Positions 11,038 through 22,429 are shown, counted from the first letter of the stretch. The stretch: 64,000 bases of DNA from Prosthecobacter sp. (GCF_020439865.1 NZ_JAGRPF010000103.1:1-64000); one strand, 5' to 3'. Program-made: numbers and translations. Notes: a model not told the origin generated them from the letters alone.

Positions 11038-13875
11038 TCAAACCAGTTCAAAAGCGGCCACAGGTAAAACACGGAGAGCGTCCGAAAGAGCGAGTGCATC
11101 CTCACCGACCGTATGCACGGCCCCGGTGAAGAGCTCACGCACCTGCCTGCCTGAAAATTCAGCAGGCCAGTCGAGGCAGGTGTCACGCCAGGCTTCACCG
11201 ACAGGCGGAAAGCCGACACGGGCCGTGAGACGAGGAACGATCACGAGCAGCGCCTCGTCTTCGTGGCGCCGCACTGATGCCACGCACGAATCGCCGAACA
11301 CACCGGCGGCGGTCATCGGAGAAAACGAGCCGCTCATGAAGAGTGCGGAATGCTGCCGGCGGAAGTTCAAAAGTTTATGGGTGATGTGCATCTTGATCCG
11401 GCCATCACGCCAGTCTGCCAGCAGAGCCGCCGGATCCACGCCTTCGAGGGAGGCGAGCGCCTGACCGCGCGCTTCGTAATCGACCAGACGACGGTTGTCG
11501 GGATCAACGAGACTGAAGTCCCAGAACTCTGTTCCCTGATAAAAATCTGGCATGCCGGGCACCGTCGATTTCAGAACCGTCTGTGCGAGAGAATTAACCA
11601 TGCCAAGCTGCGCGAGACGCTCCGCGAGCACCTTGAAGTTGTCGAGAAAGCGGTTCGCGCCTGCACGCAAAAGCTTCGCCACAAAGTCACGCACCGCGCT
11701 TTCCCATTCCTCATTCGGCTGCACCCAGCTGGTGTTCACCTTCGCCTCTTTGATCGCCTTGATCAGATAGTCCTGGATGCGTGCGAGGTAGGTGGCCCGC
11801 GCAGCCTTGTCCATCGGCTCCAACGGCCACGTGCCGAGCAGCGCCTGATAGACGAGGTATTCCTCGTTTGCATCGGGCGCGAATTCGCCCTCGATTTCAC
11901 GCTTGTGCCGGCGGTTGATGGTGCTCCATCGACGCAGCGCCTTGCGCCAGTCTGCGGGCAGTTCCGAAATCGCCGCAAGACGCGTGCGCACATCCTCGCT
12001 GCGCTTGGTGTCATGCGTCGATGTCGTCAGCATGCAATGCGGATGCGTGCGCCCGCGCATCACACATTCCCCGTGGAATTTTTCCGGTGAAACCGAAAAA
12101 TGATGAGGCTCCCCGCCGACCTCGTTGAGCGCGACTAGGCGGTTGTAAATGTAGAAGCTCGTATCCTCGACGCCCTTGGCCATGATCGGCCCGGTGCACT
12201 GCTGAAACTTCATCACGAAACGCATGTGCGCGGCCCTTGTCTCCTCATCCGTGTTTTCCGGGAACTTCTTGAGCAGGATCTCACCGAGGAAATCAAACAT
12301 CGAGCGCTCGATGCCCGGATTGCGACGTTCCGCCAGCCGCACCGCGCGGCGAACGGCAAGGACGTCCTCTTCACTCGGGTCCTGATCCGGCGTGACATAC
12401 GTCCGATACACGGGGAAGCAGGCGATGACCTCGCGCACCGCGGTGGTCAACGCATTGAGCGTGAAGTCGCGATACCAGCGGTTGCGCTCTGAGAGCCGGT
12501 CCAGCATGTAGGCCAGCACGTTGATCTCGCTGGCAAGGGCGAGCCGCATGACGAGCTGTTTGCGATGATAGGCGATTTCGGGGAAACGCGGGATGCCGCC
12601 GATGAACTTCTCATAGCTCTCCGTCAGCGACTTCTCAGCCGCAGGATCGACAAGCAGGCGGATGGTCTGGTTGGCGAATTCATAACCGGTGGTGCCGTGC
12701 ACCGGCCACTCGGGGCGCAGGCGCTCGTCACCGAGGAGGATTTTTTCAACCAACAGGTAGAGAGGCAGATCCTCCGCTTTCCCGCCCGTGAGCTGCGCCA
12801 CGCGCGACTGAAGCTGCGCGAGGTATTCGGCGGGATTCCAAAGCCCGTCCACATGGTCAATGCGCACGCCGTCCACGGAACCGTTGCCGATCAGTTCAAA
12901 GAGCAGGCGATGCGTGGCCTCGAAGACCTCAGGCAGCTCGACGCGGATGGCGGCCAGCTCGTTGATGTCAAAAAAGCGCCGGTAATTGATCTCCTCCGCC
13001 GCGACGCGCCAGAAGCTCAACCGATAGGCCTGCCCGTTGATCAGTTCGTCAAAGGCGTCAAAGCTTCGTGCATCTCCGGGCTGACCTTCGATCTCACGCA
13101 TGGTGGCGGTGATCGCATCGATCAGTTCCGGGCATTCTTCACAGCGGCGGAGAAGACGGCGTTTGATGATCTCCTTTTCGCGCACACGCTCGGCGATTTT
13201 CTCCGGATCGGTCACCGTGCGCAGGGGGAGATGCTCCAGGGCAGTGATGACACTTTGGAACTCCGCCTGAAAGTCCTCGGACACTCCCAACGCCGCCAGC
13301 TTGCCGAGCGCCGGCTGCAGAATCTTGGTGTAGGTGCCCGGCGCCACCGGCAGACGAGTGTCGAAGTAGCGCAGGAAGAATGCTCCTGACTCAAACTCGA
13401 GTTTGAACTCTCCCCGCTCGAGAACGCGGCCGTACTGGTCGCCCAGAATCGGCAGCAGCACGCGATTGTTGAGGTCGCGTTTGAGCGGCCGCCAGTCGAT
13501 GTCGAAATTCGGAGCAAACACGGAACTGGGACCGTTTTCGAGCACATCCATCCACCAGGTGTTCACCGGTGATCCGATGCCCATGTGATTCGGCACAAAG
13601 TCAACGATCTGGCCCAGTCCCGCCTCACGCAGCGCGGCAACGAACGCATCATAGTCTTCACGCGAGCCGATCTCCGGATTCAGTTCATTGTGATCTCCGA
13701 TGTCATAGCCGTGAAGACTGCCGGGGCCGGCGCGGAAAAAGGGCGAGGCATAGACATGGCTGATGCCCAGATCGCGCAGATAGGCCACCAAGTCACGCGC
13801 CTGACGGAAGGTGAAGTGCTTGTTGAACTGGAGGCGGTACGTTGCCGTGGGGATGTGTGAACGGGTATGGGTCAT
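11038..13875 (-). CDS. treY: Malto-oligosyltrehalose synthase
   Basis: TreY is a GH13 enzyme that turns the reducing-end glucose of a maltodextrin into an alpha,alpha-1,1-linked trehalosyl end. The 945-residue length fits the family. The N-terminus has [12 protein letters not shown] and [17 protein letters not shown]. The nucleophile is in [13 protein letters not shown], and the acid/base is probably the Glu of [13 protein letters not shown]. The lid insert and C-terminal domain are present, including the DFYQGTE and DPDNRR motifs near residues 775-790. It is the last gene of the treS-treZ-treY operon; its ATG overlaps the treZ stop (ATGA). TreZ then releases free trehalose. Confidence 0.97.
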   Translation of the reverse strand: MTHTRSHIPTATYRLQFNKHFTFRQARDLVAYLRDLGISHVYASPFFRAGPGSLHGYDIGDHNELNPEIGSREDYDAFVAALREAGLGQIVDFVPNHMGIGSPVNTWWMDVLENGPSSVFAPNFDIDWRPLKRDLNNRVLLPILGDQYGRVLERGEFKLEFESGAFFLRYFDTRLPVAPGTYTKILQPALGKLAALGVSEDFQAEFQSVITALEHLPLRTVTDPEKIAERVREKEIIKRRLLRRCEECPELIDAITATMREIEGQPGDARSFDAFDELINGQAYRLSFWRVAAEEINYRRFFDINELAAIRVELPEVFEATHRLLFELIGNGSVDGVRIDHVDGLWNPAEYLAQLQSRVAQLTGGKAEDLPLYLLVEKILLGDERLRPEWPVHGTTGYEFANQTIRLLVDPAAEKSLTESYEKFIGGIPRFPEIAYHRKQLVMRLALASEINVLAYMLDRLSERNRWYRDFTLNALTTAVREVIACFPVYRTYVTPDQDPSEEDVLAVRRAVRLAERRNPGIERSMFDFLGEILLKKFPENTDEETRAAHMRFVMKFQQCTGPIMAKGVEDTSFYIYNRLVALNEVGGEPHHFSVSPEKFHGECVMRGRTHPHCMLTTSTHDTKRSEDVRTRLAAISELPADWRKALRRWSTINRRHKREIEGEFAPDANEEYLVYQALLGTWPLEPMDKAARATYLARIQDYLIKAIKEAKVNTSWVQPNEEWESAVRDFVAKLLRAGANRFLDNFKVLAERLAQLGMVNSLAQTVLKSTVPGMPDFYQGTEFWDFSLVDPDNRRLVDYEARGQALASLEGVDPAALLADWRDGRIKMHITHKLLNFRRQHSALFMSGSFSPMTAAGVFGDSCVASVRRHEDEALLVIVPRLTARVGFPPVGEAWRDTCLDWPAEFSGRQVRELFTGAVHTVGEDALALSDALRVLPVAAFELV

Positions 13876-15695
13876 TTCGTTGTTTGCAGGACGAGCAGTT
13901 CAGGGCGTGTGAACGCCACTATGCCGGTGCCTGGATCAAATCCTGACCGTCCGCTGCCGCCGAAGCGTGTTTCGTTGGTTGAAAGGATGCACGTCCAGTG
14001 CGCATCCGGCAGCGTCGCTGCCAAAGAGGTGTTGGTGAGGTGGGCGAGGAGAAGCCAGTCGCATTTCGCCCCATGGTATCTGAGCGCAGCAACTCCGAGG
14101 CACGGCACCTCCCATCCGCTGCGAGATGCGGGCCGGAACGCGGGATCAGAGAAACGCAGCCGCAAACATTCGCGATAGAGCGTGATCAACTCGTTGTGCG
14201 ACGGCCGGGCGACTTCGTCCCAGTCGAGCTTTGAGCGCATGAACGTCGCGATGCTTTGTGGATCAGGAATGCTGAGTGCCACCTTGGGATCACGAAATTC
14301 CGGAAAACGCGCAAACTCTTTGCGCCTCCCCTCGGTGACGAGGCGGCCAAGTTCTTCATTGTGGTCGGTGAAGTATTGAAAGGGTGTGGAAGCTCCCCAT
14401 TCCTGGCCCATGAACAGCATCGGCGTGGCCGGAGACAGCAGCAGCAGGGCACTGGCCGCACGATAGGCCTTGGGTGTCGAGAGCTGATGCAATCGCTCGC
14501 CGAAGGCGCGATTGCCGACTTGGTCGTGATTGCTGATACAAAAGGCAAATCTTTCCGGTGGCAGGTGGGAGCACTCACTGCCACGCGGAGCACCAAGGTG
14601 TTTGCTCGTCTGGCCGCGATAGTGCCAGCCGTGCCGGAGTTCATCGGCCAGTTCATCGGCACTGCCGTTGAAATCGTCGTGATACGAGAGATCCCCCAAC
14701 GCGACCTGGATGGTGTGGCAAAAATCATCCGCATACACCGCGTCCGCACCACAGCCGTCGGGGTCGATCACCGTCGCAAGATTGCGTTCATCCTCGGCAA
14801 TGATGAAAGCACCGCGCTCATGCGCCGTGTCCGCGATCTCGGCAATGAGATGGCGGGGCGATGTGTCCAGAATCGCATGCGTGGCATCCAGCCGCAGTCC
14901 GTCGAAGTGAAACTCGTCGACCCAATAGGCCGCATTGGAGAGGAAGTATTCGCGCACCACCGCATGCCGCGGTCCGTCGTAGTTGAGCGCCGCTCCCCAG
15001 GGAGTGTGGACGTCGTCATTGAAGTAAAAGGAGCTGTAAACGCCGAGGTAATTGCCATCAGGCCCCAGGTGATTGTAAACCACATCCAGCACGACCGCGA
15101 TGCTCTGGGCATGCGCTGCATCCACCAGCGCACGCAGGTCGTCCGGCGTACCGTAGCAGCGAGCAGGAGCGAACAAGCTCACACCGTCGTAGCCCCAGTT
15201 TCTGTCACCGGGAAAATCGGCCACGGGCATGATCTGCAGCGCATTGATCCCCATGTCGCGGAGATGCGGCAATTTTTCGATGGCCGCACGAAACGTGCCG
15301 GCCGGCGTGAATGTGCCGACGTGAACCTCGTAGAGCACAAGATCCCGCAGCGGCGGGCATTTCCACTCCGCGTCCTGCCATGCATATGTCTGTGGATCGA
15401 CCACCTGAGACACACTGTGAACTCCTTCGGGTTGCGCGCGCGATGCCGGATCAGGAAACGGTCCCGCACCATCAACCACATACTGATAACGGTCTCCAGC
15501 AACTCCCGCCGAATCGACGACCGAGTGATAACCATCGGCATCGGATGAAAGCGGCAGCACTCGCATGGACTCACATCCATGCGGATGAATCTGCACCTCC
15601 ACCCGGCGCTTTTCCGGCGCCCAGATGCGATAACGCACTCCTTCAGCCGTGACTTCAGCGCCTTGAGGGCGCAGTTGGCGCGCCCGTTTGTTCAT
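13872..15695 (-). CDS. treZ: Malto-oligosyltrehalose trehalohydrolase
   Basis: TreZ hydrolyses the alpha-1,4 bond next to the trehalosyl end made by TreY and so frees trehalose. The 607-residue protein begins with a CBM48-like domain ([16 protein letters not shown]), followed by the GH13 barrel. The nucleophile is D270 in [12 protein letters not shown], the acid/base is E301 in FIIAEDERN, and the transition-state Asp is in [10 protein letters not shown]. The start overlaps the treS stop and its own stop overlaps the treY start, both by 4 bp, so translation is likely coupled. Cytoplasmic; substrate comes from glycogen or maltodextrin. Confidence 0.97.
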   Translation of the reverse strand: MNKRARQLRPQGAEVTAEGVRYRIWAPEKRRVEVQIHPHGCESMRVLPLSSDADGYHSVVDSAGVAGDRYQYVVDGAGPFPDPASRAQPEGVHSVSQVVDPQTYAWQDAEWKCPPLRDLVLYEVHVGTFTPAGTFRAAIEKLPHLRDMGINALQIMPVADFPGDRNWGYDGVSLFAPARCYGTPDDLRALVDAAHAQSIAVVLDVVYNHLGPDGNYLGVYSSFYFNDDVHTPWGAALNYDGPRHAVVREYFLSNAAYWVDEFHFDGLRLDATHAILDTSPRHLIAEIADTAHERGAFIIAEDERNLATVIDPDGCGADAVYADDFCHTIQVALGDLSYHDDFNGSADELADELRHGWHYRGQTSKHLGAPRGSECSHLPPERFAFCISNHDQVGNRAFGERLHQLSTPKAYRAASALLLLSPATPMLFMGQEWGASTPFQYFTDHNEELGRLVTEGRRKEFARFPEFRDPKVALSIPDPQSIATFMRSKLDWDEVARPSHNELITLYRECLRLRFSDPAFRPASRSGWEVPCLGVAALRYHGAKCDWLLLAHLTNTSLAATLPDAHWTCILSTNETRFGGSGRSGFDPGTGIVAFTRPELLVLQTTK

Positions 15696-18600
15696 GAGTT
15701 CTGTCCTCCATCAAGAATACGCGCGATGCCGCGCACCGAGATGTAGATCCAGTCCGGCCTGTTGTTGAGCTCGTAGCAGACTTCGTACACGGCTTTCTCC
15801 AGCAAATACACTTCGAGAAGCATTTTCAGGGCCTTTTCATCCTTCGGCAGAAAAGAAGCGCCCTTGGCCGTGGCTAGATAAGCGTTGAGGAAGTTCGCAC
15901 TGATGCGCTCCACCCAGATGTTCGCCCATGTCTCGAGATTGGCGGCATCTTCATCACGCAGGCCCGCCAGACGCGCGAGCGCGGTGTGTGACGCATAATG
16001 GAACGAGCGCAGCATGCCCGCGACATCACGCAGCGGCGAACGTTTGATCCGGCGCTCGCTGAGGGCCCGTGCGGGTTCGCCTTCGAAGTCGATGATGACG
16101 AAATCGCGTCCCGTGTTCAGCACCTGACCGAGGTGATAGTCGCCATGATGGCGAATGCGGGTGACGCTGATCTTCTGCTCCAGCATGGCCGCCTGATGTT
16201 GCAGGATTTCATCCTCGCGCAGGAGAAGCTCGGCGGCCTCGTCGCGATACTTTTCCGGGATGCCGGGAAGCTTGCGCTCCAGCAGCTGCTTCATGCGCCG
16301 CGTGCCCGCGCGCATGGACTGATAGAGCGAACGCTGATAGAGCCCGGTGAACTCCTCGGGTGCAAAATTGGGATCTTCACCATCCGCAGCGAGCGCAAGG
16401 TGCATCTCGGCTGTGCGTTCGCCCAGCTGACGCGCGCGTTCGGAATAAACTCCGCCAACGACCTCGTCGACGAGCGCAGGTGTCACGCCGTCGATCTCCG
16501 GCGGCAGTGCAAGCACGCGCTCATAGAAGCGACCCAGCGCATCGAGAGTATAAGTCCAGGCATCGCCTTCGTTTGGCACGTTTGCCACCAGCAGCGCCAG
16601 AACTCTCGGCTCCGAACCATGCACCCGATGTTCGATCGCGCCGCAGTAGCCGGGCACGTTGGCAAACTTCTGCCGCTCGCTCAGGAAGCGCAGCAGTTCT
16701 GCGTCCGGATTCTCACCCAGCTCCGGCCTGCGGTAGAGTTTCAGGAAAAAGCGGCCGTCGTAGATGATGGCCGAGTTGCTCTGTTCGGCCCGCAGCGCCT
16801 TCGAAGACAGCGGCAGGGTGATCTCGGAGGCCTGCGCCTTGAGCGCCTCACCGCAGATCCCCACGAGTTCACCGGAGCCTCCGCGCAGGTGCTTCTCGCC
16901 AAGAATGAGCTCAAACAACGACGAGCGGAAGTTCTCGTCGTCCATGGCATCAAACAACACGCCCTCGCTCTCGGCCGATGCAAAACGCGCCACAATTGAT
17001 TCAGAGGCATGGCTGGCTGCGGCGAGTTGCAGAGGCATGACGTAGGTTTCCGGCGTGACCTCGTAGTAGTTGACCTGGAGGAAAGCCAGACGGCCCGCGT
17101 CACAACCGGTCACCGCATCACCGAGCGGCATGGCGTCCAGCACCTGCACGCTGCGCACTGCGTGAGCCTTGCCACCGAACCAGCGGCAGTGCCGCAGGCA
17201 GTCCGGCAGAACATGATCGGTGAATTTGGAACTGTGCAGCGTCTGCAATACGTTGGCCCAAGTGGGCGGCTGCTCGAGCAGCGGCGGATTGAAGTCAGCA
17301 CCAATGCGCAGCGGATCCACATCCTGGTCGAGCGTCAGCCACAGGTAATCATGCGGCCCCATGGTGAGGAAGTAAGGAGTTGCGGCGATGACGGGAAAGC
17401 GGTTGTGACTGAAAACCTCCATCGGCCGCAGGCCCTGCCAGCGCGTGAGATCAAGCTCCACCGCCTGCGCAAACCGCGAAAGGTTGGCGACGACCAGAAT
17501 CTTCTCGTCCTCATACTCTTTCACAAATGCCAGCACCCGCGGGTTGTCCGATGACAGGAACTCCATGGTGCCGCGGCCGAAGGCCTTGAAGCGCTGGCGC
17601 ATCGCCACGATGCGGCGCGTCCACCACAACAGCGACGAGAGATTGCGCTCCTGCGTCTCCACATTGACCGCCTCGTAGTGGTACTCCGAGTCGATGATGA
17701 CGGGAAAGTAGAGCTGCTGGGCATTCGCTCGGGAGAAGCCCGCATTGCGGTCCATGCTCCACTGCATCGGCGTGCGCACACCATTGCGATCACCGAGGTA
17801 GATGTTGTCTCCCATGCCGATCTCATCGCCGTAGTAGATGATCGGCGTTCCTGTCAGCGAGAGCAGCAGCACGTTGAGCAGCTCGATCTTGCGGCGGCTG
17901 TTGCGCAGCAACGGCGCAAGGCGGCGACGAATGCCAAGGTTGATCCGCGCACGGCGGTCAAACGCATAGACGCGATACATGTAGTCGCGCTCCTCGTCGG
18001 TCACCATTTCCAGCGTGAGCTCATCGTGATTGCGCAGGAACATGGCCCACTGCGAGTTCGCCGGAATCGCCGGCGTCTGCTCCAGAATGTCGATGATCGG
18101 AAAGCGGTCCTCCATCTGCAGCGCCATAAAGAGCCGCGGCATCACGGGAAAGTGGAACGCCATCGAGCACTCGTCACCGTCCTTGCCGAAATACGCCGCG
18201 GCCTCCTCGGGCCACTGGTTTGCCTCCGCCAGCAGCATTCGGTTGGGAAACTTGCTGTCGATGTGCGCACGCAGACGGCGGAGGATGGCGTGTGTCTCAG
18301 GCAGGTTCTCACAGTTCGTGCCGTCGCGTTCGATCAGATAGGGAACGGCGTCGAGACGTAGGCCGTCCACTCCCATGCCGAGCCAGAAATCGATGGTCTG
18401 GAACATCACCTTTTCGACTTCCGGATTGTCCCAGTTCAAATCCGGCTGGTGCGCGTAGAAACGATGCCAGTAGTAGGCATTCGCCACCGGATCCCAGGCC
18501 CAGTTCGAATGCTCGAAGTCCTTGAAGATGATGCGAGCCTCACGGTAGGGCTCCGGGGTGTCGCTCCACACGTAAAAATCACGTTCCGGTGAGCTGGGTT

Positions 18601-18955
18601 TGGCCCTGCGGGCCCGCTGAAACCACGCATGCTGGTCGCTCGTGTGATTGAGCACCAGCTCGGTGATGACCCGCATGTTGCGCCTGTGCGCCTCGTCGAG
18701 GAATTCCTGAAAGTCCGCCAGCGTGCCGTAGGTCGGGTTCACAGCCATGTAATCCGCCGTGTCGTAGCCGTCATCACGCAGCGGAGACGGGTAAAACGGC
18801 AGCAACCAGAGTGCCGTCACGCCGAGCTGCTCCAGATAGTCGAGCTTCGAGATCAATCCGCGAAAATCCCCGATCCCGTCTCCATCCCCGTCGCAATAAG
18901 CACGCACGTGAAGCTGATAAATGACAGCGTCTTTGAACCAAAGGGGGTCAGTCAT
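15692..18955 (-). CDS. treS: Trehalose synthase fused to maltokinase
   Basis: The 1,087-residue protein is a fusion. Residues ~1-550 are TreS, the GH13 isomerase that interconverts maltose and trehalose: nucleophile D202 (GLRLDAVPYL), acid/base E244 (LLAEANQWPEE) and H310/D311 (FLRNHDEL). Residues ~560-1087 are a maltokinase (Pep2/Mak-like) domain with a catalytic-loop motif HHGDYHLGQVL and a metal-binding IIDFEGEPARAL, which makes maltose 1-phosphate from maltose and ATP. Such fusions feed GlgE; no glgE is in this window. It is first in the operon. ATG 18955 follows a C-rich leader without Shine-Dalgarno, and the promoter should lie in 18,956-19,108. Confidence 0.95.
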   Translation of the reverse strand: MTDPLWFKDAVIYQLHVRAYCDGDGDGIGDFRGLISKLDYLEQLGVTALWLLPFYPSPLRDDGYDTADYMAVNPTYGTLADFQEFLDEAHRRNMRVITELVLNHTSDQHAWFQRARRAKPSSPERDFYVWSDTPEPYREARIIFKDFEHSNWAWDPVANAYYWHRFYAHQPDLNWDNPEVEKVMFQTIDFWLGMGVDGLRLDAVPYLIERDGTNCENLPETHAILRRLRAHIDSKFPNRMLLAEANQWPEEAAAYFGKDGDECSMAFHFPVMPRLFMALQMEDRFPIIDILEQTPAIPANSQWAMFLRNHDELTLEMVTDEERDYMYRVYAFDRRARINLGIRRRLAPLLRNSRRKIELLNVLLLSLTGTPIIYYGDEIGMGDNIYLGDRNGVRTPMQWSMDRNAGFSRANAQQLYFPVIIDSEYHYEAVNVETQERNLSSLLWWTRRIVAMRQRFKAFGRGTMEFLSSDNPRVLAFVKEYEDEKILVVANLSRFAQAVELDLTRWQGLRPMEVFSHNRFPVIAATPYFLTMGPHDYLWLTLDQDVDPLRIGADFNPPLLEQPPTWANVLQTLHSSKFTDHVLPDCLRHCRWFGGKAHAVRSVQVLDAMPLGDAVTGCDAGRLAFLQVNYYEVTPETYVMPLQLAAASHASESIVARFASAESEGVLFDAMDDENFRSSLFELILGEKHLRGGSGELVGICGEALKAQASEITLPLSSKALRAEQSNSAIIYDGRFFLKLYRRPELGENPDAELLRFLSERQKFANVPGYCGAIEHRVHGSEPRVLALLVANVPNEGDAWTYTLDALGRFYERVLALPPEIDGVTPALVDEVVGGVYSERARQLGERTAEMHLALAADGEDPNFAPEEFTGLYQRSLYQSMRAGTRRMKQLLERKLPGIPEKYRDEAAELLLREDEILQHQAAMLEQKISVTRIRHHGDYHLGQVLNTGRDFVIIDFEGEPARALSERRIKRSPLRDVAGMLRSFHYASHTALARLAGLRDEDAANLETWANIWVERISANFLNAYLATAKGASFLPKDEKALKMLLEVYLLEKAVYEVCYELNNRPDWIYISVRGIARILDGGQNS

Positions 18956-19108
18956 GAAGACGGGTGTCGCAGATCACGGGACGATGCAAGACCCATGGCT
19001 CACGCGGGGAAAACATGTCGCGATCTATTACACCAAACTCAGCATATGCTTCCTTTATGACTAAAGTTTAAACTCATTTTCGCCGCCACAGGACCGGCAA
19101 CATGGGGG

Positions 19109-20956
19109 TCACGCATGCACCCAGAAGCCGCTGGAGTATTTGGCAGGTTTCCACCACTGCGAATTCTTGGTGACGTAGTTGTAGTTGGTGCTGCCGGCCT
19201 GGCTTTCCAGCGGGATCACGACGTGACCCGAAGCGTCGCGTTTGGCCTGCTTGCCCGGGATTTCCGGAACGACGGCGGTGATGTGGCCGTGGCCCTGACT
19301 GTTTTTCGCCACAATGATGGATACTCCGCCTGCATTCGCGTTCGCCTGCAGTTCGTCCAGATCCTGCGCCGCAGTCCAGCCAAACTGGCCGCCCCAGTCG
19401 CGGAACCACTGATAGAGCATGTTGGCGGTGAGTTCATCGACCGTGTCCTCATACTTGATGTCCACCGTGTGACCGAGCGTCAGTTCATGAATGCCCTTCT
19501 GTGTCCACCACACCCGCGGGATATAGCACTGCGCGAGGCAGGCATAGTCGTAGGCGTAGATGTTGCAGTAGGTGTTCTTGCTGTCCGGCAGATGTCGTGC
19601 GGACTTTTCGGGATTGAGCCACGCGATGATGTCAGCGAGTTCGGCGGCACGTTTGGCAGGCGAGCCACCGGTGCGGATGGGAGCACCGGACTCGTTGAGT
19701 TTCCAGATCCGTCCCACGGTTTCCGAGCGCTTGACCGGCCGGTTGTTCGGATTCGGAAAGTGCACTTCCACCACACCCGCCGCCGTGGCCGGTGGTGCCG
19801 GAGGCGTGACAGGTGCAGGCTGCGCTGCATTTGAATCCACGATGGGAGCCACCGAACTCAGGAGGCCCCCCGCCATGAAGCCCTGCCGAGTGTTTCCCCC
19901 CGCATTGATCGAGACCTCCCACCATTCGTTCTCGGAAGACTTCGCCACGAAACGCACCAGCGTTCCCTGCGGATAGGCGGCGATCTTGTTCTTGTTGCCC
20001 GATGATGAGGGAGACGAACGCAGCCAGAGTCCTGAGTGCGCGGCAACGCGGAACAGGGCACCTTCCACAGGCGGTGCGAGCGGTACGGGCGGCGCGACAG
20101 GTTTGGCGGCGGCCACCTCTTCGATCACAGGAACAACGGGCGGACCGACGAGATCGAACTTCTCGAGGAAAGACCACTTTTTGCCGTGCACCCAGCCTTC
20201 CCCCACCGCGAGGGTCGCCTTGCGATTCGCGACATCCCATTGCCACGCGGCGGCTGACTTTTTCGCACGAAGGATGGCAAAGATGAACAACCGGATGATC
20301 TGCAGTTCCGCCGACGCCAGGATCCCCCGCCAGAGCGGCACGTTCTTCTTCGCATCATCGTAGCCGCTGACGTTCCTCGGCACGGAATCAACCCACTGCA
20401 GCGCCTTCGCAACCGCGGACGCCGGATTGGAACCAATGTAGGCGTCCACAACGGCGGCAGTCACCCCTTTGAGACTGCCGTTTTGCGCGGCGACATCGAA
20501 GAACAGAGAAAACTCCTGGAAGCTGCCGTCACCCTTCCAATCGGCCACCCAAGCATCGGCGAGTTTCCCTTCGTGCACCTCTGCATGCTCACGCTGTTTC
20601 ACGACCATCTTCGCGCTCTTCCAGAAGGCGGCGAGCTCGCTTTTGTACGGCTCGATGACTCGGTGCTTCTTGTCACTCCAGTTCACCACCACGGCCATGC
20701 CGTTGGAGGTGCTTGAATTGATGACCGAGATGTATTCGCCACCTTTTCGGGGCATGAGACTCTGCAGTTCAGAGGTGCCATGTTCACTCAGGTAACTTCG
20801 GACAACTGTTTGCTGGTCACCCGCCTTGATCGTCTTGCCCAACTGCCCGCAGGTAAGACCCTCTCCGTCAAAATTACCCGTGATGTTGGCCCATGGGTCC
20901 GAACCTTCAAACCCACCGGTGATCAGCATCGCTCTCTCCAGGAATTGCGTGTTCAT
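19109..20956 (-). CDS. Two-domain peptidoglycan hydrolase-like protein (lysozyme/chitosanase-like + SH3 + NlpC/CHAP-like)
   Basis: Three modules are visible in 615 residues. Residues ~1-268 resemble a lysozyme/GH46-like fold: TGGFEGSD with E17 and ITGNFDGEG with D30 as likely catalytic acids, and a late RKATLAVGEGWVHG motif. Residues ~300-365 look like a bacterial SH3 domain (SGLWLRSSPSSSGNK, YPQGTLVRF). Residues ~400-615 resemble a Cys/His amidase-peptidase, with C464 in NTYCNIYAYDYACL and H558 in GHGHITAVVPE. The fold guesses are from motif pattern only. There is no signal peptide or membrane segment, so it must leave the cell another way (lysis, holin, contractile injection or type VI), act internally, or be a toxin. 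No phage or secretion genes are next to it. ATG 20956 is preferred to the TTG at 20998. Confidence 0.62.
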   Translation of the reverse strand: MNTQFLERAMLITGGFEGSDPWANITGNFDGEGLTCGQLGKTIKAGDQQTVVRSYLSEHGTSELQSLMPRKGGEYISVINSSTSNGMAVVVNWSDKKHRVIEPYKSELAAFWKSAKMVVKQREHAEVHEGKLADAWVADWKGDGSFQEFSLFFDVAAQNGSLKGVTAAVVDAYIGSNPASAVAKALQWVDSVPRNVSGYDDAKKNVPLWRGILASAELQIIRLFIFAILRAKKSAAAWQWDVANRKATLAVGEGWVHGKKWSFLEKFDLVGPPVVPVIEEVAAAKPVAPPVPLAPPVEGALFRVAAHSGLWLRSSPSSSGNKNKIAAYPQGTLVRFVAKSSENEWWEVSINAGGNTRQGFMAGGLLSSVAPIVDSNAAQPAPVTPPAPPATAAGVVEVHFPNPNNRPVKRSETVGRIWKLNESGAPIRTGGSPAKRAAELADIIAWLNPEKSARHLPDSKNTYCNIYAYDYACLAQCYIPRVWWTQKGIHELTLGHTVDIKYEDTVDELTANMLYQWFRDWGGQFGWTAAQDLDELQANANAGGVSIIVAKNSQGHGHITAVVPEIPGKQAKRDASGHVVIPLESQAGSTNYNYVTKNSQWWKPAKYSSGFWVHA

Positions 20957-21058
20957 GGGGGGATTAACAGCAAAAACGCCTGTCCCGGTCGAGTTCAAAG
21001 TTTCACGCCGGGGCCCGGCTCGTCCGCGACTCGTTCGGACTCAACGTTTTGATGTGTC

Positions 21059-21092
21059 AAAAAAACAGGGCGCCCGCTGCCAGGCACCCTGT
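21059..21092 (-). terminator. Rho-independent terminator after xylA
   Basis: Read on the minus strand, a 10-bp stem with one wobble pair (arms 21083-21092 and 21065-21074) and an 8-nt loop is followed by seven T residues (21059-21065). It lies 27 bp after the xylA stop and separates xylA from the hydrolase gene downstream. Confidence 0.85.
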
Positions 21093-21118
21093 GATTCGTG
21101 ATTCGGAATGAGCTTGGT

Positions 21119-22429
21119 CTAAAGATACTCGTTCACCAGATTCTCGAGCATCTCCTGACGGCCGCTGCCGAGAAGAGGTTCACCGTTGGCGAGGATGTGA
21201 GCTTCAAGTTCCTCAAAGCCGACTTCGCCGCTCTCGATCTTCGCGCCGATGCCGGTGTCGAAGGTGGCGTAGCGTTGCTTGATGAAGCCGGAGAGACGTC
21301 CGTCTTCGATCATCGCGTGGGCGATCTTCAAGCCACGGGCGAAGGCGTCCATGCCGCCGATGTGGGCGTGGAAGAGATCGACCGGCTCGAAGGATTCGCG
21401 ACGGCATTTGGCGTCGAAATTGAGACCGCCGGTGGTGAGGCCGCCCATGCGGAGGACTTCGAGCATGATCTCGGTGGTGAGATAGATGTTCGTCGGGAAC
21501 TGGTCGGTGTCCCAGCCGATCAGCGTGTCGCCCGTGTTCGCATCGACGGAGCCGAGCGCGTTTGCGGCGATGGCGACCTGCATCTCATGACGCATGCTGT
21601 GGCCGGCGAGCGTGGCATGGTTCGTCTCGAGGTTGAGTTTAAAGTGATCCATGAGGCCGTATTCGCGCAGGAAATTCAGACATGCGGCGGCATCGGAATC
21701 GTACTGGTGCGTGGAGGGCTCACGCGGCTTCGGCTCGATGTAGAACTGGCCGGTGAAGCCGATCTTCTTCTTGTAATCAACGGCCATGTGCAGCAGGCGC
21801 GCCAGATGGTCGAGCTCGCGCTTCATGTTCGTGTTCCAAAGCGTGGCGTAGCCTTCGCGACCGCCCCAGAAGGTGTAGCCTTCACCGCCGAGACGATGCG
21901 TGACGTCCATGGCTTTCTTCACCTGTGCGGCGGCGTAGGCGAAAACGCCAGCGTTCGGGCTGGTGGCCGCGCCCTGGCAGTAACGCGAGTGTGCGAAGAG
22001 GCAGGCCGTGCCCCAAAGAAGCTTCTTGCCGGTCTGCTGCTGCGCCTTTTCGAGTTCGTCGGCGACCGCATCGAAAGCGGCATTGCTCTCGGCGAGCGTG
22101 TCGAGTTCCGGAGCGACATCGCGATCATGGAAGCAGTAGTAATCGACGCCGAGCTTGTCCATGAACTCGAAGCAGGCCCACACGCGGCGCTGCGCATTGG
22201 CGACAGAGTTTGTGCCGTCATCCCACGGACGCTGGGCAGTGCCACCGCCGAAGGGATCGGAGAGCGAGTTGCGCATCGCGTGCCAGTAGGCGACGCCAAA
22301 GCGCAGGTGGTCGCGCATCTTTTTACCACCGACGAGTTCGTCGGCATTGTAGTGCTTGAAGGCAAGCGGGTTGCGGCTCGTCGGTCCTTCGAACTGGATT
22401 TTCTGAATGTCGGGGAAGGCTTCGTTCAT
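21119..22429 (-). CDS. xylA: Xylose isomerase
   Basis: XylA converts D-xylose to D-xylulose with two divalent metal ions. At 436 residues it has the class II length. Signature segments include [12 protein letters not shown] (base/metal-proximal His and Asp), [22 protein letters not shown] with the metal-binding Glu and Lys, and [13 protein letters not shown] with further ligands. The start MNEAFPDIQ at 22429 is preceded by tacc, not by a Shine-Dalgarno. It lies 97 bp after an MHS-family transporter on the same strand and ends at a strong terminator. The partner xylulokinase is 13 kb away at 35,083. Confidence 0.97.
   Translation of the reverse strand: MNEAFPDIQKIQFEGPTSRNPLAFKHYNADELVGGKKMRDHLRFGVAYWHAMRNSLSDPFGGGTAQRPWDDGTNSVANAQRRVWACFEFMDKLGVDYYCFHDRDVAPELDTLAESNAAFDAVADELEKAQQQTGKKLLWGTACLFAHSRYCQGAATSPNAGVFAYAAAQVKKAMDVTHRLGGEGYTFWGGREGYATLWNTNMKRELDHLARLLHMAVDYKKKIGFTGQFYIEPKPREPSTHQYDSDAAACLNFLREYGLMDHFKLNLETNHATLAGHSMRHEMQVAIAANALGSVDANTGDTLIGWDTDQFPTNIYLTTEIMLEVLRMGGLTTGGLNFDAKCRRESFEPVDLFHAHIGGMDAFARGLKIAHAMIEDGRLSGFIKQRYATFDTGIGAKIESGEVGFEELEAHILANGEPLLGSGRQEMLENLVNEYL

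Noticed and set aside
14256..15548. Plus-strand open frame of 430 codons antisense to treZ
   Set aside because: treZ has all GH13 motifs in the opposite frame; the antisense product has no family features.
19065..19074. 10-bp palindrome agtttaaact upstream of treS
   Set aside because: Short and AT-rich, with no second copy; it could be an operator but chance is as likely.
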